DNA of 64,000 bases from Yamagishiella unicocca (taxonomy: Eukaryota; Chlorophyta; Chlorophyceae; Chlamydomonadales; Volvocaceae): contig BDSL01000074.1 in assembly GCA_003116995.1 (NCBI GenBank), positions 310,001 to 374,000 on the forward strand, given 5' to 3'. This document shows, in pieces, positions 1-12,100 of the stretch (its first letter is position 1; each line of letters opens with the position of its first letter). The position numbers and the translations under genes are program-made. The notes under the pieces were generated by a model, which ran no database searches, had not been told where the DNA came from, and was given only the letters and a program-made list of their open reading frames with translations.

Positions 1-709
1 GCGTACTGTAATAATAATAATAATTAAATGCCTGTTTCATGCCCTTTTTTTGCGGTGCATGCACGTAACCGGCTAGCGGGCAATTCACTTGTAGATGCAC
101 GTAACCGGCTAGCCGGTGTGTGGCCTTACTGGGTACCCCGCGTGCCGCGGTACTCGCGCGACCCCGGAATTCGGGCGATTATAATCCTTCCTTGACGTTC
201 CTTGCGTCGTAATTCCAGCCTCATAGTACTACTTACTGCGGCTTACGGGACCTCATAATGGGGGCAAATTGCGCATTCAAAAAGAAAAAAGTACTTATTT
301 CTATTGGCAGCATTAGGCCTTGCCGTCGTAATTTTTTACTTCATCAGGCGTACTACGCCTCATTAGGCGTTCATAACTCCAGACTCCTTCCAGACAGCCA
401 CCCAACTAACGATGTAGACGTTACGAAGTGTACTACAAATGCTGAACAAAGACTTCATGCGGAATGTATTAGAGTTCCAGGGTGCAAGCCGGCACACTTT
501 TTGCTTACTCTGTTCCGTGACTTACCCAACCAGAAGCTTGGGAACGAAGTTACTTGACACTTTAAGAGACACTCTTTTATTAAATATTGGCATTGCTGTT
601 AGAATACAAGTTGCGTGAGCGGTCCCAAGCGAATCGCGCGAGGGCGGCATACACTTGCTCTTTGTGATGAGTGCTACGAGCGCGGATGAGCGCTCGAACG
701 GGTGACACA
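1..709. other. Upstream flank, no gene recognised
   Basis: I see no convincing coding region here. The stretch holds a dispersed repeat near its left end (61-116) and is less GC-rich than the gene that follows. The last ~100 bases lead into the first ATG of the glycosyltransferase gene at 710 and presumably contain its 5' UTR; no clear TATA box was found. Confidence 0.5.
61..116. repeat. Dispersed repeat, copy 1
   Basis: The segment contains the word GCACGTAACCGGCTAGC twice around a shared GGGCAATTCACTTGTAGATG-like spacer. A related arrangement occurs at 56761-56820 (GGCAATTCACTT then GTGCACGTAACCGGCT), about 56 kb away. The two are therefore copies of one dispersed repeat of unknown type. 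Confidence 0.6.
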
Positions 710-3700
710 ATGCTCACCTGCGTTCGCCGACGGCCGGTCGCATTTCTCATCCTAGTTATCCTTTCGACCGCTCAGCCAACCAGCTCGGCGAGCACGAACG
801 AGACCTCAAGCGAACGCAGTCGAGGAGATGGCGACGGGCAGGCAGGGGCGAACGGTGGAGGTACCGGCGCAGTTACACTGGCTTCAATTGACCACGCCTA
901 CAACTACACCGCATTCAATTGCAGCCTCTACGACGTAACCTATTCGCAGATCGAAAGCGACCTGGAAATCCATCGGAAGATGGGCTCCACGCTCAATTCG
1001 ACTCGCTACATAGCCGGGCGACTCGGGTCAGCGGCCATGCGGGGCCTAACTATCGGGTGGGTGGTGCACCCCCGGCGATTACCTGAAGGAGGAGTTGCAA
1101 GGAAAACCCGTGTACAAAGGGGAAACGTTTGGGAGGGAGGAACCGTTTGGGGGGCGGGGGTGAAGTTCACCTTTGTGCAACAACCGGCGGCGGTAGGGGG
1201 ACAAGGAACCAGAGGGTTAAGGGGGCAGGGAAACAAAGGCGGAGGAGAGGGTTATGGTGTGCGTTTCCAAATGGGACACTCACGCGGGCCGTGAGGCAAC
1301 ACCTCCACCTCCGGTGTGCAGCCAGCTCGCTCCAGAACCCTGCCCTCCGCCTCTACGGGTTCCCTCTCACCCCACCCCGCCCCTTCCCACCGGTAACCGG
1401 TTCTTTTTCGCAACCCGCCTCCCCACAGATTCTTCGGCGGCCGTGCCTACCTGCTGCGCCGTACCGACTTCCAGCAGCTCCAACACCACGCCGCACTGCA
1501 CGTAGCGTACATTCGCATGCTGCTGCATTTGGAGGCGTCCTTCGGGACGGCGCTGCCGGACGTGGCCTTCGTGCTCACGACATCCGACACACCGCGATAT
1601 GTGAGTCACGCCGCTGAGCGTACCGTGCCATCCAGGGGGCGCGCGGGTTTGCGGGTTTGGGGTTTGCGGGTTTGGAGTTCGCAGTTTGGGGGGTTGCGGG
1701 TTTGGAGTTTGCGGGTTTGGGGTTCGCGGAGTAGGATACAAACGGGCGTCGGGACCAGCGTCTCGGCTTTCGCGTTCTCCAGCCCCCCATGGCGGCGCGG
1801 CGCGGCTTCGGCCTCCTGCCCTGGACGCCGGCGGACCTCCTCTGGTAATGTCCGGCTTCCTCACGCCGTCCGCAACCCTATGGTCGGTATTCGGGCGGGT
1901 CGGGACCAGGACCGGGCCACGCTGTCCGCTCTCCCATCGCTCACCACCTCCCCCAGTTCTCCAGCTAGCGCCCAAAACCAGTTCCGAGAAACGTGTCCTT
2001 GCGTCGCGCGGGGTCCTCGCTTCCTGTCGTCTCGCCGTGGCCGATTTCGCTAGCCGCCAAAGGTCACCTTCGGCTTTAGTATCCCCAACCTAGTTCTCCA
2101 GCATGCATCTCAAAACGTCTGTTCTAAACGGGTTTTTTCGGGCACTCACGGGTCTTCCTCGAAACCACCATCACCCCCACCGCCTTCCCCTCTTGTTGGT
2201 TTCGGTGCGAGCCTACCCCACACCCTGCTCGGCCCCCATCCCTCCAGGTGTCGCCACACATTTTCAACATCAGCAGCCCCCCTGAGGACCTCATGGCTCG
2301 CGGGGACTTCCAGCCCGGACCCTACCCCGTGTTTGGCATCGGCAAGAGTGACTTTTTCCCTGACCTGTTGCTCGTACCCATCTTCCACTTCCACATGAAG
2401 TACGGTCGAGGGAGGGCTGTTGAGGGAGGGGCACGGTGGGATGTGGCTGGAAGGGCGTTTGCTTTCCAGCCCGCTCAGCTCGCGAAGGAGCGCTTTTGAC
2501 ATGTGTGTTTTGCAGTGCCTCCCCCCCCTCCCTCCCGCTCGCCATCGCCCTGGCGGCCCTCCTTGCTATCGTAGTTGTGTAGCCTGGCGCCGAAGTCTGT
2601 ATATGTCGTACGGCGCACCGCAGGATGTACGACGAGACGTCGCTGGGCATCATTCCCTTCTATAACGATATTCGGTGGGAGGCGCGGCATGAAGTCATGT
2701 TTGGCCGCTTCAGGTGCGGCCCGCCGGCGTGCGGTTCTGAGGGGAAGCTCGTGGGCGGTGTAAAGTGCTTTTGTTTGGGGGGGAGGGGGGTAATGGGAGA
2801 ACACCCCGTAGGTGGGCACTGAAAGGACAACCAATTATAAAACGTTTGTTACTGGAACAGGGCAAATTGGAAAACTTGGTTTAGGTATTCAAAGCCGGCT
2901 GGTCGTGGCCCGCGATGTAGCTGGTGCCAGTTGTATGTGGGCCTTATGCATGCTGCCGTACATTGGCGCCTCGCCGCAATGGATTGCAGCTTGGGACCGC
3001 TTAGGGCGCCTCGGTGCCGTACCGCCCCTCCAGATCCCCGCATAGCATGTCTTGTAGCGAGCACCGCCAGGGCCTTAAAGGACTCCGCACGACCTATCGC
3101 AACCCCGTATAATCGCTTGCTTGGGCAAGTGACGTTTGGGGGATGAACGGAAAAGAAGAAAAGCGCGCACGTCGACGACCACTGAACCCAACGGCTCTCT
3201 GCCGTACTCCCCACTGCCCCGCAGCGCCCAACTGCCGTTGTACGGCTATTAACCGTCAGCCCCACCACCGCGCCTCCTGGCCGCCCGGGGCACCGCCCCC
3301 GGGCCCCGTGCCCCGCCGCCAGGACGCTCCGAAACCGCCCCCCCGCCTCGCTTCGCCAGACACTGCGCCAGATATAATACCCATGTCGTGTAACCGGATC
3401 CTTATGCCCTTCTTATGCCACCTCCTGCCTCGCCTCGTGCCTATCCCTCCGCGTCGTGTCCCCTCGACCCTTCCCTGAAACCCTCACACGCGCCTCCCCC
3501 CACCGCCGACCCGGGCTACCCTTCTTCCTTTGCTTCGCCTGCTGTGACCTTTCCTCCGGCTTCCTCCCTGTAACCCCGCCCTGCTGCAGCCACTACAAAA
3601 CCAACCGCCACGAAGACGACCACTACACGCTGAAGAAGGGCATGAACGGCAGCAGTATCTGCCACCAAAATGGCAAGTCCTGCGCCGTCCGGGACTACTT

Positions 3701-6194
3701 CGCAAAGCACGTAGTGCCCCAGGTGCGGCACACAGCAGCAGCTGCTAAGGGTTCAGGGGGCAGCTGCATGAAGTTAGCAGAGCGTCGCACGGCGCGGGCG
3801 CCGTACGGTACGGCGCCCGCCATCCAGCCGTACCGCCTGCAACAATCAGCAGCTATCACTTACCCTGCTGCCCCCGCCCTTCCCTATACACACACGCACA
3901 GGATCCTGACCGGCTGAACGTGTCCCTCAGCGGTCGGGTGCCTATGTGGCGCCACGCCGAGTACAAGTACCTCATGAGTCTGGACGGCCAGGGGTGAGAG
4001 GCTCCAGGGAGTGAGGGAGGGAGGAGAGGGCGGCTCCAGGGAGGGAGGGAGGGAGGGTCCCACACCAGCCATTTGCTGGTCAACTGTTCTGTGACACCAA
4101 GCTGCCGCTGTTGGGCCAATCAGCAACCCAGCAGGCCCCGAGCAGGAGTCGATCGACGCCCAACTCAAACCCAAACCCTAAACCCAAACCTCACCACCTA
4201 GCCCGCCCTCCTTCCTCTGCAGTAGCTCTCCTCCTCTACGCCCCTCCATGCCCCTCCACGCCCCTCCATGTCCCTCCACGCCCCTCCACGCCCCTCCATG
4301 TCCCTCCATGCCCCTCCACGCCCCTCACAAACCCCCTCGCCCCCCCTTTCTGCCGTCCTCCCTCCGCAGCATCTCCTCCCGTCTGGAGCAGCTGCTCCCC
4401 ATGGGCAGCGTGGTGTTCAAGATGCAGTCTGGGTATTACAGCTACTACTACCGGAGGTAGGGGGATTGCAAAAAGAACCCGTTTATGTGACGTGGGAAGT
4501 ATAGGGGTGGGCCTGATCGATGCAGCCTCACCAACCCACTCACTGGTCCTATCCTAGCCCACCCAATACCTTGCCCCTTGTGGTGATCAACACATGTGGT
4601 GATCAACACGTGTGGTGACCAACACGTGTGGTGACCAACACATGTGGTGACCAACACGTGTGGTGACCAACACGTGTGGTGACCAACACGTGTGGTGACC
4701 AACACGTGTGGTGACCAACACGTGTGGTGACCAACACGTGTGGTGACCAACACGTGTGGTGACCAACACGTGTGGTGACCCTTTCCGCCATCTCCTTTGC
4801 CTTCGGTCCCTGCACAACCACTGTGCGGCTTTCGCACCAGCAGCAGTTGCACTGCTGCAGACTTCGTGACCTCTGTCGTCCGCTGCCCCCAGCCCTAGCC
4901 CGCGTGTCTTACCGAGCCCACCCGCCGTCACAAACACGGGCGAGGCTCGGGCTTTCCTCAACCCGACGAACACGAACCTACTTCTCTCACTCACCCCTCA
5001 ACGCGGACTTCTTGTATACCCCTCCCCGCCCTCTCATCTCTTCCCCCCCCCTACTCTCGAACCCCCCTACTTTCCCGTGCTGCCCTCGAAGCCTGCTGAG
5101 GCACCGGGTCAACATGATTGAGTTCTGGCGTGAGGGGCCGGAGGACGTGCTGTCGGAGCTGGACTGGGCGCAGGCCAATGACGACCTTGCGCGGAAGATC
5201 GGTGCGGCGGGGCAGCGCACCGCCGCCACCTACCTCACGGGCAACGGGAGGACGTGCTACTGGTACAGGTGCGTGCTACTGGGAGGGTAGGGGGTGCGGC
5301 GCGGTGGGCCTTATGGGGCGGAAGCGAAGGGTGCCATGCTTTGCCTCGGTGCTGGGCGCTCGTTGTTGTTGTAACGGTTACAATGGGTTCCAGACCAAGA
5401 GGTAGAACCATCGGGCACATCGCGTGACACTGAGAAAGACGGAGGAAACAAAGACCGACATGCATCGGAACAAAGGCAAACCACCAGGACACCAAATCGA
5501 CAGGCCGTAGGCACACAGAGCAGCAGTCAGTACCCCAGGGGGAATTTGCACTAGAAGATCCCTTATCAGGAACTGACCACCAACCAACCGAACAGCCCAG
5601 CAACCGACGAACCAGTGAAGCGCCGCAACGATGCAACATCGGGACCAGCCGCCTCTAATCCCAAAAGGCACGGACCCCTAGCAGGGCTCAACGCGCATAT
5701 AGAGCCGGAAAGTAAGAAGCACGGGAAACCCCGCTCCCCAAGACAACCCGGGCCGATCACGAATCCACCAGTACCTCAGCCGGTCCCCCGCACAAAAGGC
5801 GACTGGCGACAACCCGCAAGAAAGGATGCCGAGGCCCCACGCGTTTTGTGTTATTTGCACCCCCACGCCGTTATGGCCCCGCCCCCGCCCCCCCCCGCAA
5901 CACCGCGCCACCTCGGCACCCCAGCACGTCATCCTCCTCCGACGCGAGATGCGAAGTTTGAATGCCCCACAGAAAACAGGCAGGTCTTTGCTCCACCCAT
6001 TTAATCTCTCACACGCCTCCTGTCGCGGCCCCTCGCTTGCTCCCAGGCTCCTGCACGGGCTTCGGAGCACGTTGTCGTACACGCCGGCGCTATCGCAGTG
6101 GCCGGAGGCGCAGCCGCTGCACCAGGTGGTCACCCAGCAGCTGCTTTCGACGCCCGAGGGCACGAAGCTATACGCCCTGCCCTGGGCGCCGTGA
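710..6194 (+). CDS. CAP10/GT90-type glycosyltransferase
   Basis: Nine exons join in phase: 710-1056, 1429-1600, 2248-2399, 2624-2713, 3590-3722, 3902-3993, 4370-4456, 5092-5268, 6047-6194, giving about 465 residues. The ATG at 710 was chosen because it starts a hydrophobic signal peptide (VAFLILVILSTAQ, about residues 10-22). Family hallmarks are seen in order: DVAFVLTTSD near 160, IIPFYNDIRWEARHEVMFGRF near 235-250, then HAEYKYLMSLDGQGISSRL near 315-335, LPMGSVVFKMQSGYYSYYYR near 338-357, and MIEFWREGPEDVL followed by a WAQANDD segment near 365-385. This order is typical of CAP10 / protein O-glucosyltransferase (KDELC/POGLUT, GT90) enzymes, which transfer sugars in the secretory pathway; the exact donor and acceptor cannot be told. 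Introns carry minisatellites and a LINE fragment. The protein ends LYALPWAP and lacks a KDEL tail. Confidence 0.88.
1641..1728. repeat. Intronic minisatellite (GCGGGTTTGG-type)
   Basis: Imperfect tandem repeats of GCGGGTTTGGGGTTT / GCGGGTTTGGAGTT lie in intron 2 of the glycosyltransferase gene. Confidence 0.75.
4578..4779. repeat. 16-bp minisatellite with palindromic ACACGTGT core
   Basis: About twelve copies of the unit TGTGGTGACCAACACG sit in intron 7 of the glyc­osyltransferase gene. The first two units have a GATCAAC variant. Each junction forms the palindrome ACACGTGT. Confidence 0.9.
5365..5842 (-). mobile_element. 5'-truncated LINE-like fragment
   Basis: This ~480-bp piece in the last intron of the glycosyltransferase gene matches, in reverse, the element at 17656-18105. 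Its sense (minus) strand ends at GTAACCGTTACAACAAC near 5365, the same 3' end that closes all other copies in this window. One fixed end and variable length at the other end fit a 5'-truncated non-LTR retrotransposon. No reverse transcriptase is present. Confidence 0.65.
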
Positions 6195-6489
6195 GGATGT
6201 GGGGGGTGCGGGCGGGTCAGGTCGAGGGAGGGGGTGACCTGAATCAGGGACTGCATGATGGCTGACACGTGGCATAGGCCGCCGCGTGGCATAGGGCCCA
6301 CGAGCGAGTGGATGAGGTGTAGGCTCCGCAACGTGGTAATGGGTGCCGCCACGTGGCATACGTAGGGCCCACGAGAGTCAGTGAGGTACGGTGCATCAGG
6401 AGGTGGTGTGGCTCTTGAGGGCACATGGACATAAACGGACATCGCTTCACGCGGGCTTGAGGGTCGTTGGTGACGCCGCGCGCCGTCGT

Positions 6490-6712
6490 CACTGTGACTC
6501 TCCGTCTGGTTCCGGAGCCCACTGTGACTCTCCGTCTGGTTCCGGAGCCCACTGTGACTCTCCGTCTGGTTCCGGAGCCCACTGTGACTCTCCGTCTGGT
6601 TCCGGAGCCCACTGTGACTCTCTGTCTGGTTCCGGAGCCTGCTGTGACTCTCCGTCTGGTTCCGGAGCCCACTGTGACTCTCTGTCTGGTTCCGGAGCCC
6701 GCTGTGATACCT
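6490..6712. repeat. 30-bp tandem repeat, seven copies
   Basis: The unit is CTGTGACTCTCCGTCTGG followed by TTCCGGAGCCCA. Copies differ by only one or two bases. The period is a multiple of three, so all frames stay open across it, but no gene context was found. Confidence 0.9.
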
Positions 6713-7683
6713 CCTGCTATCCAGGCCCCTGTCTGTCACCACCAATGCTCGTTGTGACCGAGTCACCGCCGGAGCCCAGCAGCCCACCGCAACTACCACT
6801 ACTACGACCACTGGCGCAGCTGCGGGCCCTAGCAATGGCAGGTTGGCCCCTATCCAGCTGGCCCCTATCCAGCTGGTTCCTGTCCTATCCAGCTGCCCCA
6901 TATCCAGCTGGCCCCTATCCAGCTGCCTTACCTGACGCACTCAAGGTTGCTGGTTCTCTGCGACCCGAGTACTCCAGGCACGGTAGGATGTGCGCCTGCG
7001 TCTTCAATATTCGCGCAGACGCAACATCAGTTCGCACAGCAACAAAGCACCCCCGTGCGCGCTAGCGACGGACAAGGGCGGGGACGTGATTTGTTCAGTG
7101 GCTCCAGTCACAATCTCCCGGCACGACGGAAAAAGAGAACACCGGCGTCGTACACATGTACGGCACAGAGAGTTTTAGCTGGCCCGGCTCGCTCCGGATG
7201 CGGCACCGGAGGGGAAGGCGCGACCTGTCATTTGCTTTACAGCGTTCGGGTAGGTGGCCAGCAATGGAACACCACCGCACGGCAGGTAGGCAGCCTTAGG
7301 CGCCGTAATGGCACCGCACGGCAGGCAGCCTTAGGCGCCGTAATGGCTCAGGGTACTCGTACCTGAGCCCAGGGGGCCTTCCCCACAATCCTGCTGCATG
7401 ACAATACACACACGCCCTCGTACGACAAGTACGACACACTCAACACCGCACAAACCACTACCGTGACGACAGCCGTGTTGGGTCGGCTCCCACCGGCGGG
7501 CAAGGAAGGAAGACTTCACCGCTGCCATCCTCGGCGCCAGCTCGGGAACACACCTCGCATCGCTCATCTGACAGGAGAGCTCCGTCCTTCCCTCAGGCCA
7601 CCCCACATCCTCGCTGTCCGCCGACCATGCGCCCGCTATCCTGTCGTTTTCGTGTCAACGGTTTTCACGCCCCCCCATCCGTT

Positions 7684-7688
7684 TTACA
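7684..7688 (-). terminator. Candidate TGTAA poly(A) signal
   Basis: On the minus strand this reads TGTAA, the poly(A) signal used by volvocine algae. It lies about 240 nt past the stop codon at 7928 of the minus-strand gene. Confidence 0.4.
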
Positions 7689-7927
7689 TCCTCGTCGGTA
7701 TACCAGTGCACCCTCTTTACTTCGCCTATCCCCCTCCCTGGGTTCTGGCTGGCTGCCCCTCCGCCCAGCGTACTACGCACACAGCCCCCAGCCGATCCCC
7801 AAACAACGGCTCCACACTCGCAGCCTGCTCTAGCACCCAGCTGCTGCTTCTGCTGTGTCGCCATGACCTCATGACACCCGGCAGCCAAACGCACCCAGCA
7901 GCCACTTCGTCCGTGCGGGGGAAGCGC

Positions 7928-8779
7928 TCAGCCCGCCTGGCCGCCGCGCTTCGCCGGGCAGTTGTTTTGCTGGCAGCTCGCCGGCTCGTACAGGCCCCCG
8001 CACTCCTCACACAGCCCCAGCTGCCGCCGCTGCGCTCGGGCCACCGCGATGTCCACTTGGCGCGCGCTGACGACAAAGGCGATCATGACAGCCTGGGGCG
8101 GGGTGCGTGCATTGCGGCGTGTGCGTGTCGGGGGAACCACAACCCGGCAGGGTGTTGGGTTGCGGCGTGTGTGTTTGGGGAATCACAGCCCGGCAGGGTG
8201 CAGGGAGGGCGTTTTGGGGAGGCGGCGGCGGGCCAGTACGCCCCGGTGCGTGAACCGCGTGATGCTCGGGAATCACGTGCGGGCTTCAATTGAGCGGGAC
8301 CGCAGTTTTTCGTTAAGAGTGCGCTATGCAGGCCCCAGTGGCTAAACACAACCACAAGTTGAGACGCGCTTGATACCACGTCGTATGCCCCCTCCCTCGA
8401 TTTGCGGCAGGGCGAAATAACGCATGCTGCTGTTGTGGGGTGCTTGCCTGATAATGTGCGCACGAAGGCGTGCTTACCCCAAAAGCAAGGCCCGCAATTT
8501 GGTCCAGCGTCCAGGCAGGCATGACGTCCAACGCGCCGGCTCGGCACATCCACGTCGGCCGACCATGCAAGTTTAAGCGAATGGGTGCCAGCTGAGATGT
8601 AAGGTATGTGGTATGTGCCCGTGACCTGCATTATCAAAAGAAAGGCTTACGCTGCAAGCCATGGCGACGGCGCATGTGCCTGCTTTCTCCAACGCACCCA
8701 GCAGTTTGACGGAAACCTCTCCGTACGCATGACCTAGTAGTACATTTGCTAGACGACGCCTCAATTCGCCACTCGGCAC
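7928..8779 (-). CDS. Small membrane protein with C-terminal Cys cluster (3' part)
   Basis: Two exons are supported: about 8771-8651 and 8092-7928 (stop TGA). The junction keeps phase 0, with donor GTAAGC and acceptor CCCCAG. The joined protein contains GELRRRLANVLLGHAYGEV, then a hydrophobic stretch around AVAMACS / AVMIAFVVSA, and ends with QLGLCEECGGLYEPASCQQ NNCPAKR. The CxxC...C...C tail could bind metal. I do not recognise the family. The first exon is unresolved: an ATG at 9184 opens a Ser/Thr/Ala-rich N-terminus like an organelle targeting peptide, but no clean donor joins it. If that start is right, it begins within two bases of the divergent gene at 9186. Confidence 0.55.
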
Positions 8780-9185
8780 CCCGGCAGCATTCCGCAGGTG
8801 TGCGAAGGATTGTGTTCATGTTGCAAACAGTAGGTAAAAGTGTCTTATGGTACAGTTGCTGGGCACATCATGCCACCCAATCGGCGGAGTTGCATGTCGT
8901 CGCCTACGTTTGACGTTAGTACGGCAAGCCGTGCACGCCTTAAGGCTGTAACTCTGACTCCTAGATACGAATTCGGAGTGCCCAAAACAGTAACTCATAC
9001 ACATGACAGGCGCTAAAATGCTTTTGTATGCACTTGGTCGCAGCGCCAGGTCCCTACGCCCGCCTTTGACTGATTGACCGCCTCCTCTGAGCCTCCACTG
9101 TTTATGCTGCTGAGTTGAAGCAGTCACAAGGGTTGTAGTTGGCCGTGCTAAGGAGGCGAGAGCCGCAGTGACGTCGATTGCCATT

Positions 9186-12100
9186 ATGGCGGACCTATCC
9201 AGGCAGCTATCGTTGAGCTTGTTGTCAAGCAGCGGATACCTTGGTGACGAACTTGTGACCCGTCAACGTTCGCCAAGCGGTGGCAACGAGGTGACGCTGA
9301 GGTACTTCGACACGCAGCGCGAGGCATCCGTGCAGCGAGCGCCAGTATTGGACGTACAGCTCGCAGCCCTGGAGAAACTACAACACCAGCTGGCTGCAGA
9401 CGCGCATGCGAGCCGACTTTCGGAGTTGCGTTCCAAGCAGCGGCTGGTGGAGTCGCTGTCGCAGCTCCCGCCTCCGCCCGGGCACCTCCCAGCCGGACAC
9501 TCCTTTGCCGCCGTCGCGGCCGTGGGCCGCGGCCCGTCACCCGAGCGTGTCCCCAGGCCCATCGCCCTCAACGAAATCCTGCACGTCCTGCGCCGCTCGT
9601 CCTCCCCACCACGCGCCCGCTCCGCCCCCCGCTCGGCCGGCGTCACCCCCCCCCCAGGACCACCACCACCTCCCCCCACCGCACCCTGTCACCCCGCGCG
9701 CTGCACTTCACCGGCGTCATGCCAACACCCGTGCCCCCCGGGACCGCCGCCGCCGCCGCCGCACCGCCCACGCTGCACGACATGCCGTACATTGGCGCCG
9801 GCGCCGCCGCCCCAACCACCTCGTTCAACACCAACATCGCCGTCGCATCATCAGCGCCAGTGGACGGCCTGGGCGGCCGCGCACGCAGCCCCATCCGGGT
9901 AATCTCCGCCTCCTCCTCCCGGAACCGCTACACGCAGCCAGCACCGCAGCGCCAGCGGCCCCAAGCCACACGCCAGGCGGAGCCCTCCTCGTATTCGTCC
10001 GCGGACATGGCCATGCTGCTCTCGCAGCCACGCCGCCGGTCCTCCTCGGGCCTGGTGGGCTCGGATAGGTCGTCGGCCTCGCCCGCCCTGGCAAGCCTGC
10101 CGCTACCTGGTTTCGGAGCCCCAGCCCCAGCGGCGGCGGCCGTCCGGACGGACGCCCAGCAGCACCGGCACCAGCTGCACCACTCCGTGGCGCCGCTGGT
10201 GGTCCGACCGCAATCCGCAGGGGGCCGGCGTTACATGTCCCCGGGGGGCTCCAGGGACGGCGGCGGCGGAAGCGCCGACGGCGCAGCCCTGGCCGGCGGC
10301 GGCGGCAGTGTCCGCAGCAGCAGCGGCGCCAGGTGGTCGGGCGGGACTGCTCCAGGGGGGCCCTCCAGGGGCTCAACGGGCTACCGTGGTTCCTTGGACA
10401 GCATCCTACAGGGCCTGGGGCCGCCGGCCCCCACCGCAGCGGCGCCGCAGCACAGGGCGGAGCCAGCGGCGGCGTGGCCGCCGTTTAACAGCGCCGGCCC
10501 TGGCGGCGTTGGCGGCGGCGGCTCGCGAGGTCGGTACATGTCCGCCCAGCGCGTCGGACTGGTGGAGAGCGGCAGCGGCGCGGCGGCTGGCAGGCGGCCC
10601 GTGCGGCCTCTTTCCGCCGGCTCGGCGTTCCGCCCCCGGCCCTGGTCGCCGATGGTGACCCCAGCCGCTGTACCAGCGGCGGCGGCCTTCACCTCCGTCA
10701 CAGCCGCAGCGGCATCTGCCACCTTCGTCGGCGGCGGCACCACCCTGCGCCCCAGGTCTGCGCCTCGCTCCGTGGGCACGGGGCTCTTCTCCTACACGCC
10801 TGCATACACCACAGCCCGCGGCGCGCCCACCGCGGCAGCGCAGAGCGGCCTCGGCGCTCAGCCGTTCAGCTTCCGTACGGGCCTCCTGTCCGCCAGACAG
10901 CAGGGCGGCGGCGGCGCGGCCGCCTCGTCGGGTATACTCTCCCTTGTGCCGCTCCGCGGGCGCTCCTCCTCAACCGGCCGCGGCGCCTCCTCCTCGGCCG
11001 CCGCCGCGGTGGCGGCGCCGGCAAGCTGGTCGCACGCCGCCAGCTCGCAGCACCGCGCCATCAGCAACTCGCTGCAGGGCCACGCCGCCGCCGCGCAGCG
11101 GCTGCAGACGCGGCTTCTGGACGACACGATTGCGGATGGCGCCGGCGGCCTTTCCCTTTCCTCCTTCTCCTCCTTCTCCTCCTCGCCGCCACCGCTGCCG
11201 CCACAAGGCTCCGAAGTAGCGGCGCCCTTGTGGGGCCTGGCCGCCGGCGAAGGCGCGGCCTGGCGCGATTACGGAGATACTAGTGCTACCGGCGGGCTTT
11301 TCGGGAGGACCGGCAGTGGGGATGCGGGCCGAGGCGTCGTGGGGTCGCCCTCCCGGGGTGTGCTGACGTCGCCGACGTGGCAGCTGCAGCAGCGGCCGGC
11401 GGAGCCGGCGGCGGCGGCCGGCACCGGCGGCGCAAGCGGCTCGGTGGGGCTTGTGGAGACGCTGCTGAGGGGCAGTATGATGGCGGTGACGTCCGTCGCG
11501 CAGGCGGCGTCTGGGGAGTTGCGGACGTGGGCCGGATCCGTTGGGTTGCCCGCTCAGACCACCCCCGCCCCGTCACCCCACGCCCAAACGGGTGTTCGCG
11601 GTCGGAGCCCCGCGCTCCCGCCGACGGTGCTGTTCTCCCCGGGGGGTCCCGCGCTGGCGCCCCCCATGGTGCTGCCGTCGCCGCTGCTGCACGCGCCGCA
11701 GGGTCACCTGATGCATCCGCTGGTCTTGCCGGCCGGGTCGTTGTGGCCGTCCCAGAGCGGCCCCAGCTTGATGTTCCAACTGCAACAGCAGCAGCAACAG
11801 GTGCAGCAGCAGCAGCTGCTGCAGCTGCAACAAGGGCAACAGCAACAACAGAAGCAGCAGCAAAAACAGGAGGAGGAGGAACAGGAACAGGAGCAAAAAA
11901 GGCGGGAGCAGCAGCAACGGGAGGAGGCGCAGAAACAGAAGCAGGGACAGGAGCACCAGGCCGCCAGTGGAACCGGGCGGCTCCTCCACACGACCTCCAG
12001 TGTCGCAGCAGTGGACAGCAAGTGGGCCTCGCCACCCCGCCAGGCGGCCGCCGGCGCCAGCCCCCCCAGCAGCGACCCCTCACCGCCCCGGCATTCCTCC

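Larger units (their letters stand above)
6195..7927. other. Intergenic, repeats only
   Basis: Apart from the 30-bp array at 6490-6712 and a short GGCCCCTATCCAGCT repeat at about 6840-6925, I see no gene with coherent exon structure. Long open frames on both strands here are GC-driven. It likely holds the 3' UTR of the glycosyltransferase gene on the left and that of the minus-strand gene on the right. Confidence 0.5.

Noticed and set aside
4578..4779. CRISPR-like array
   Set aside because: Units are contiguous with no unique spacers, and the sequence is eukaryotic.
7463..8293. 276-codon plus-strand open frame
   Set aside because: It runs antisense to a two-exon minus-strand gene with matching splice phase and is Pro/Arg/Ala-rich as expected from GC bias.
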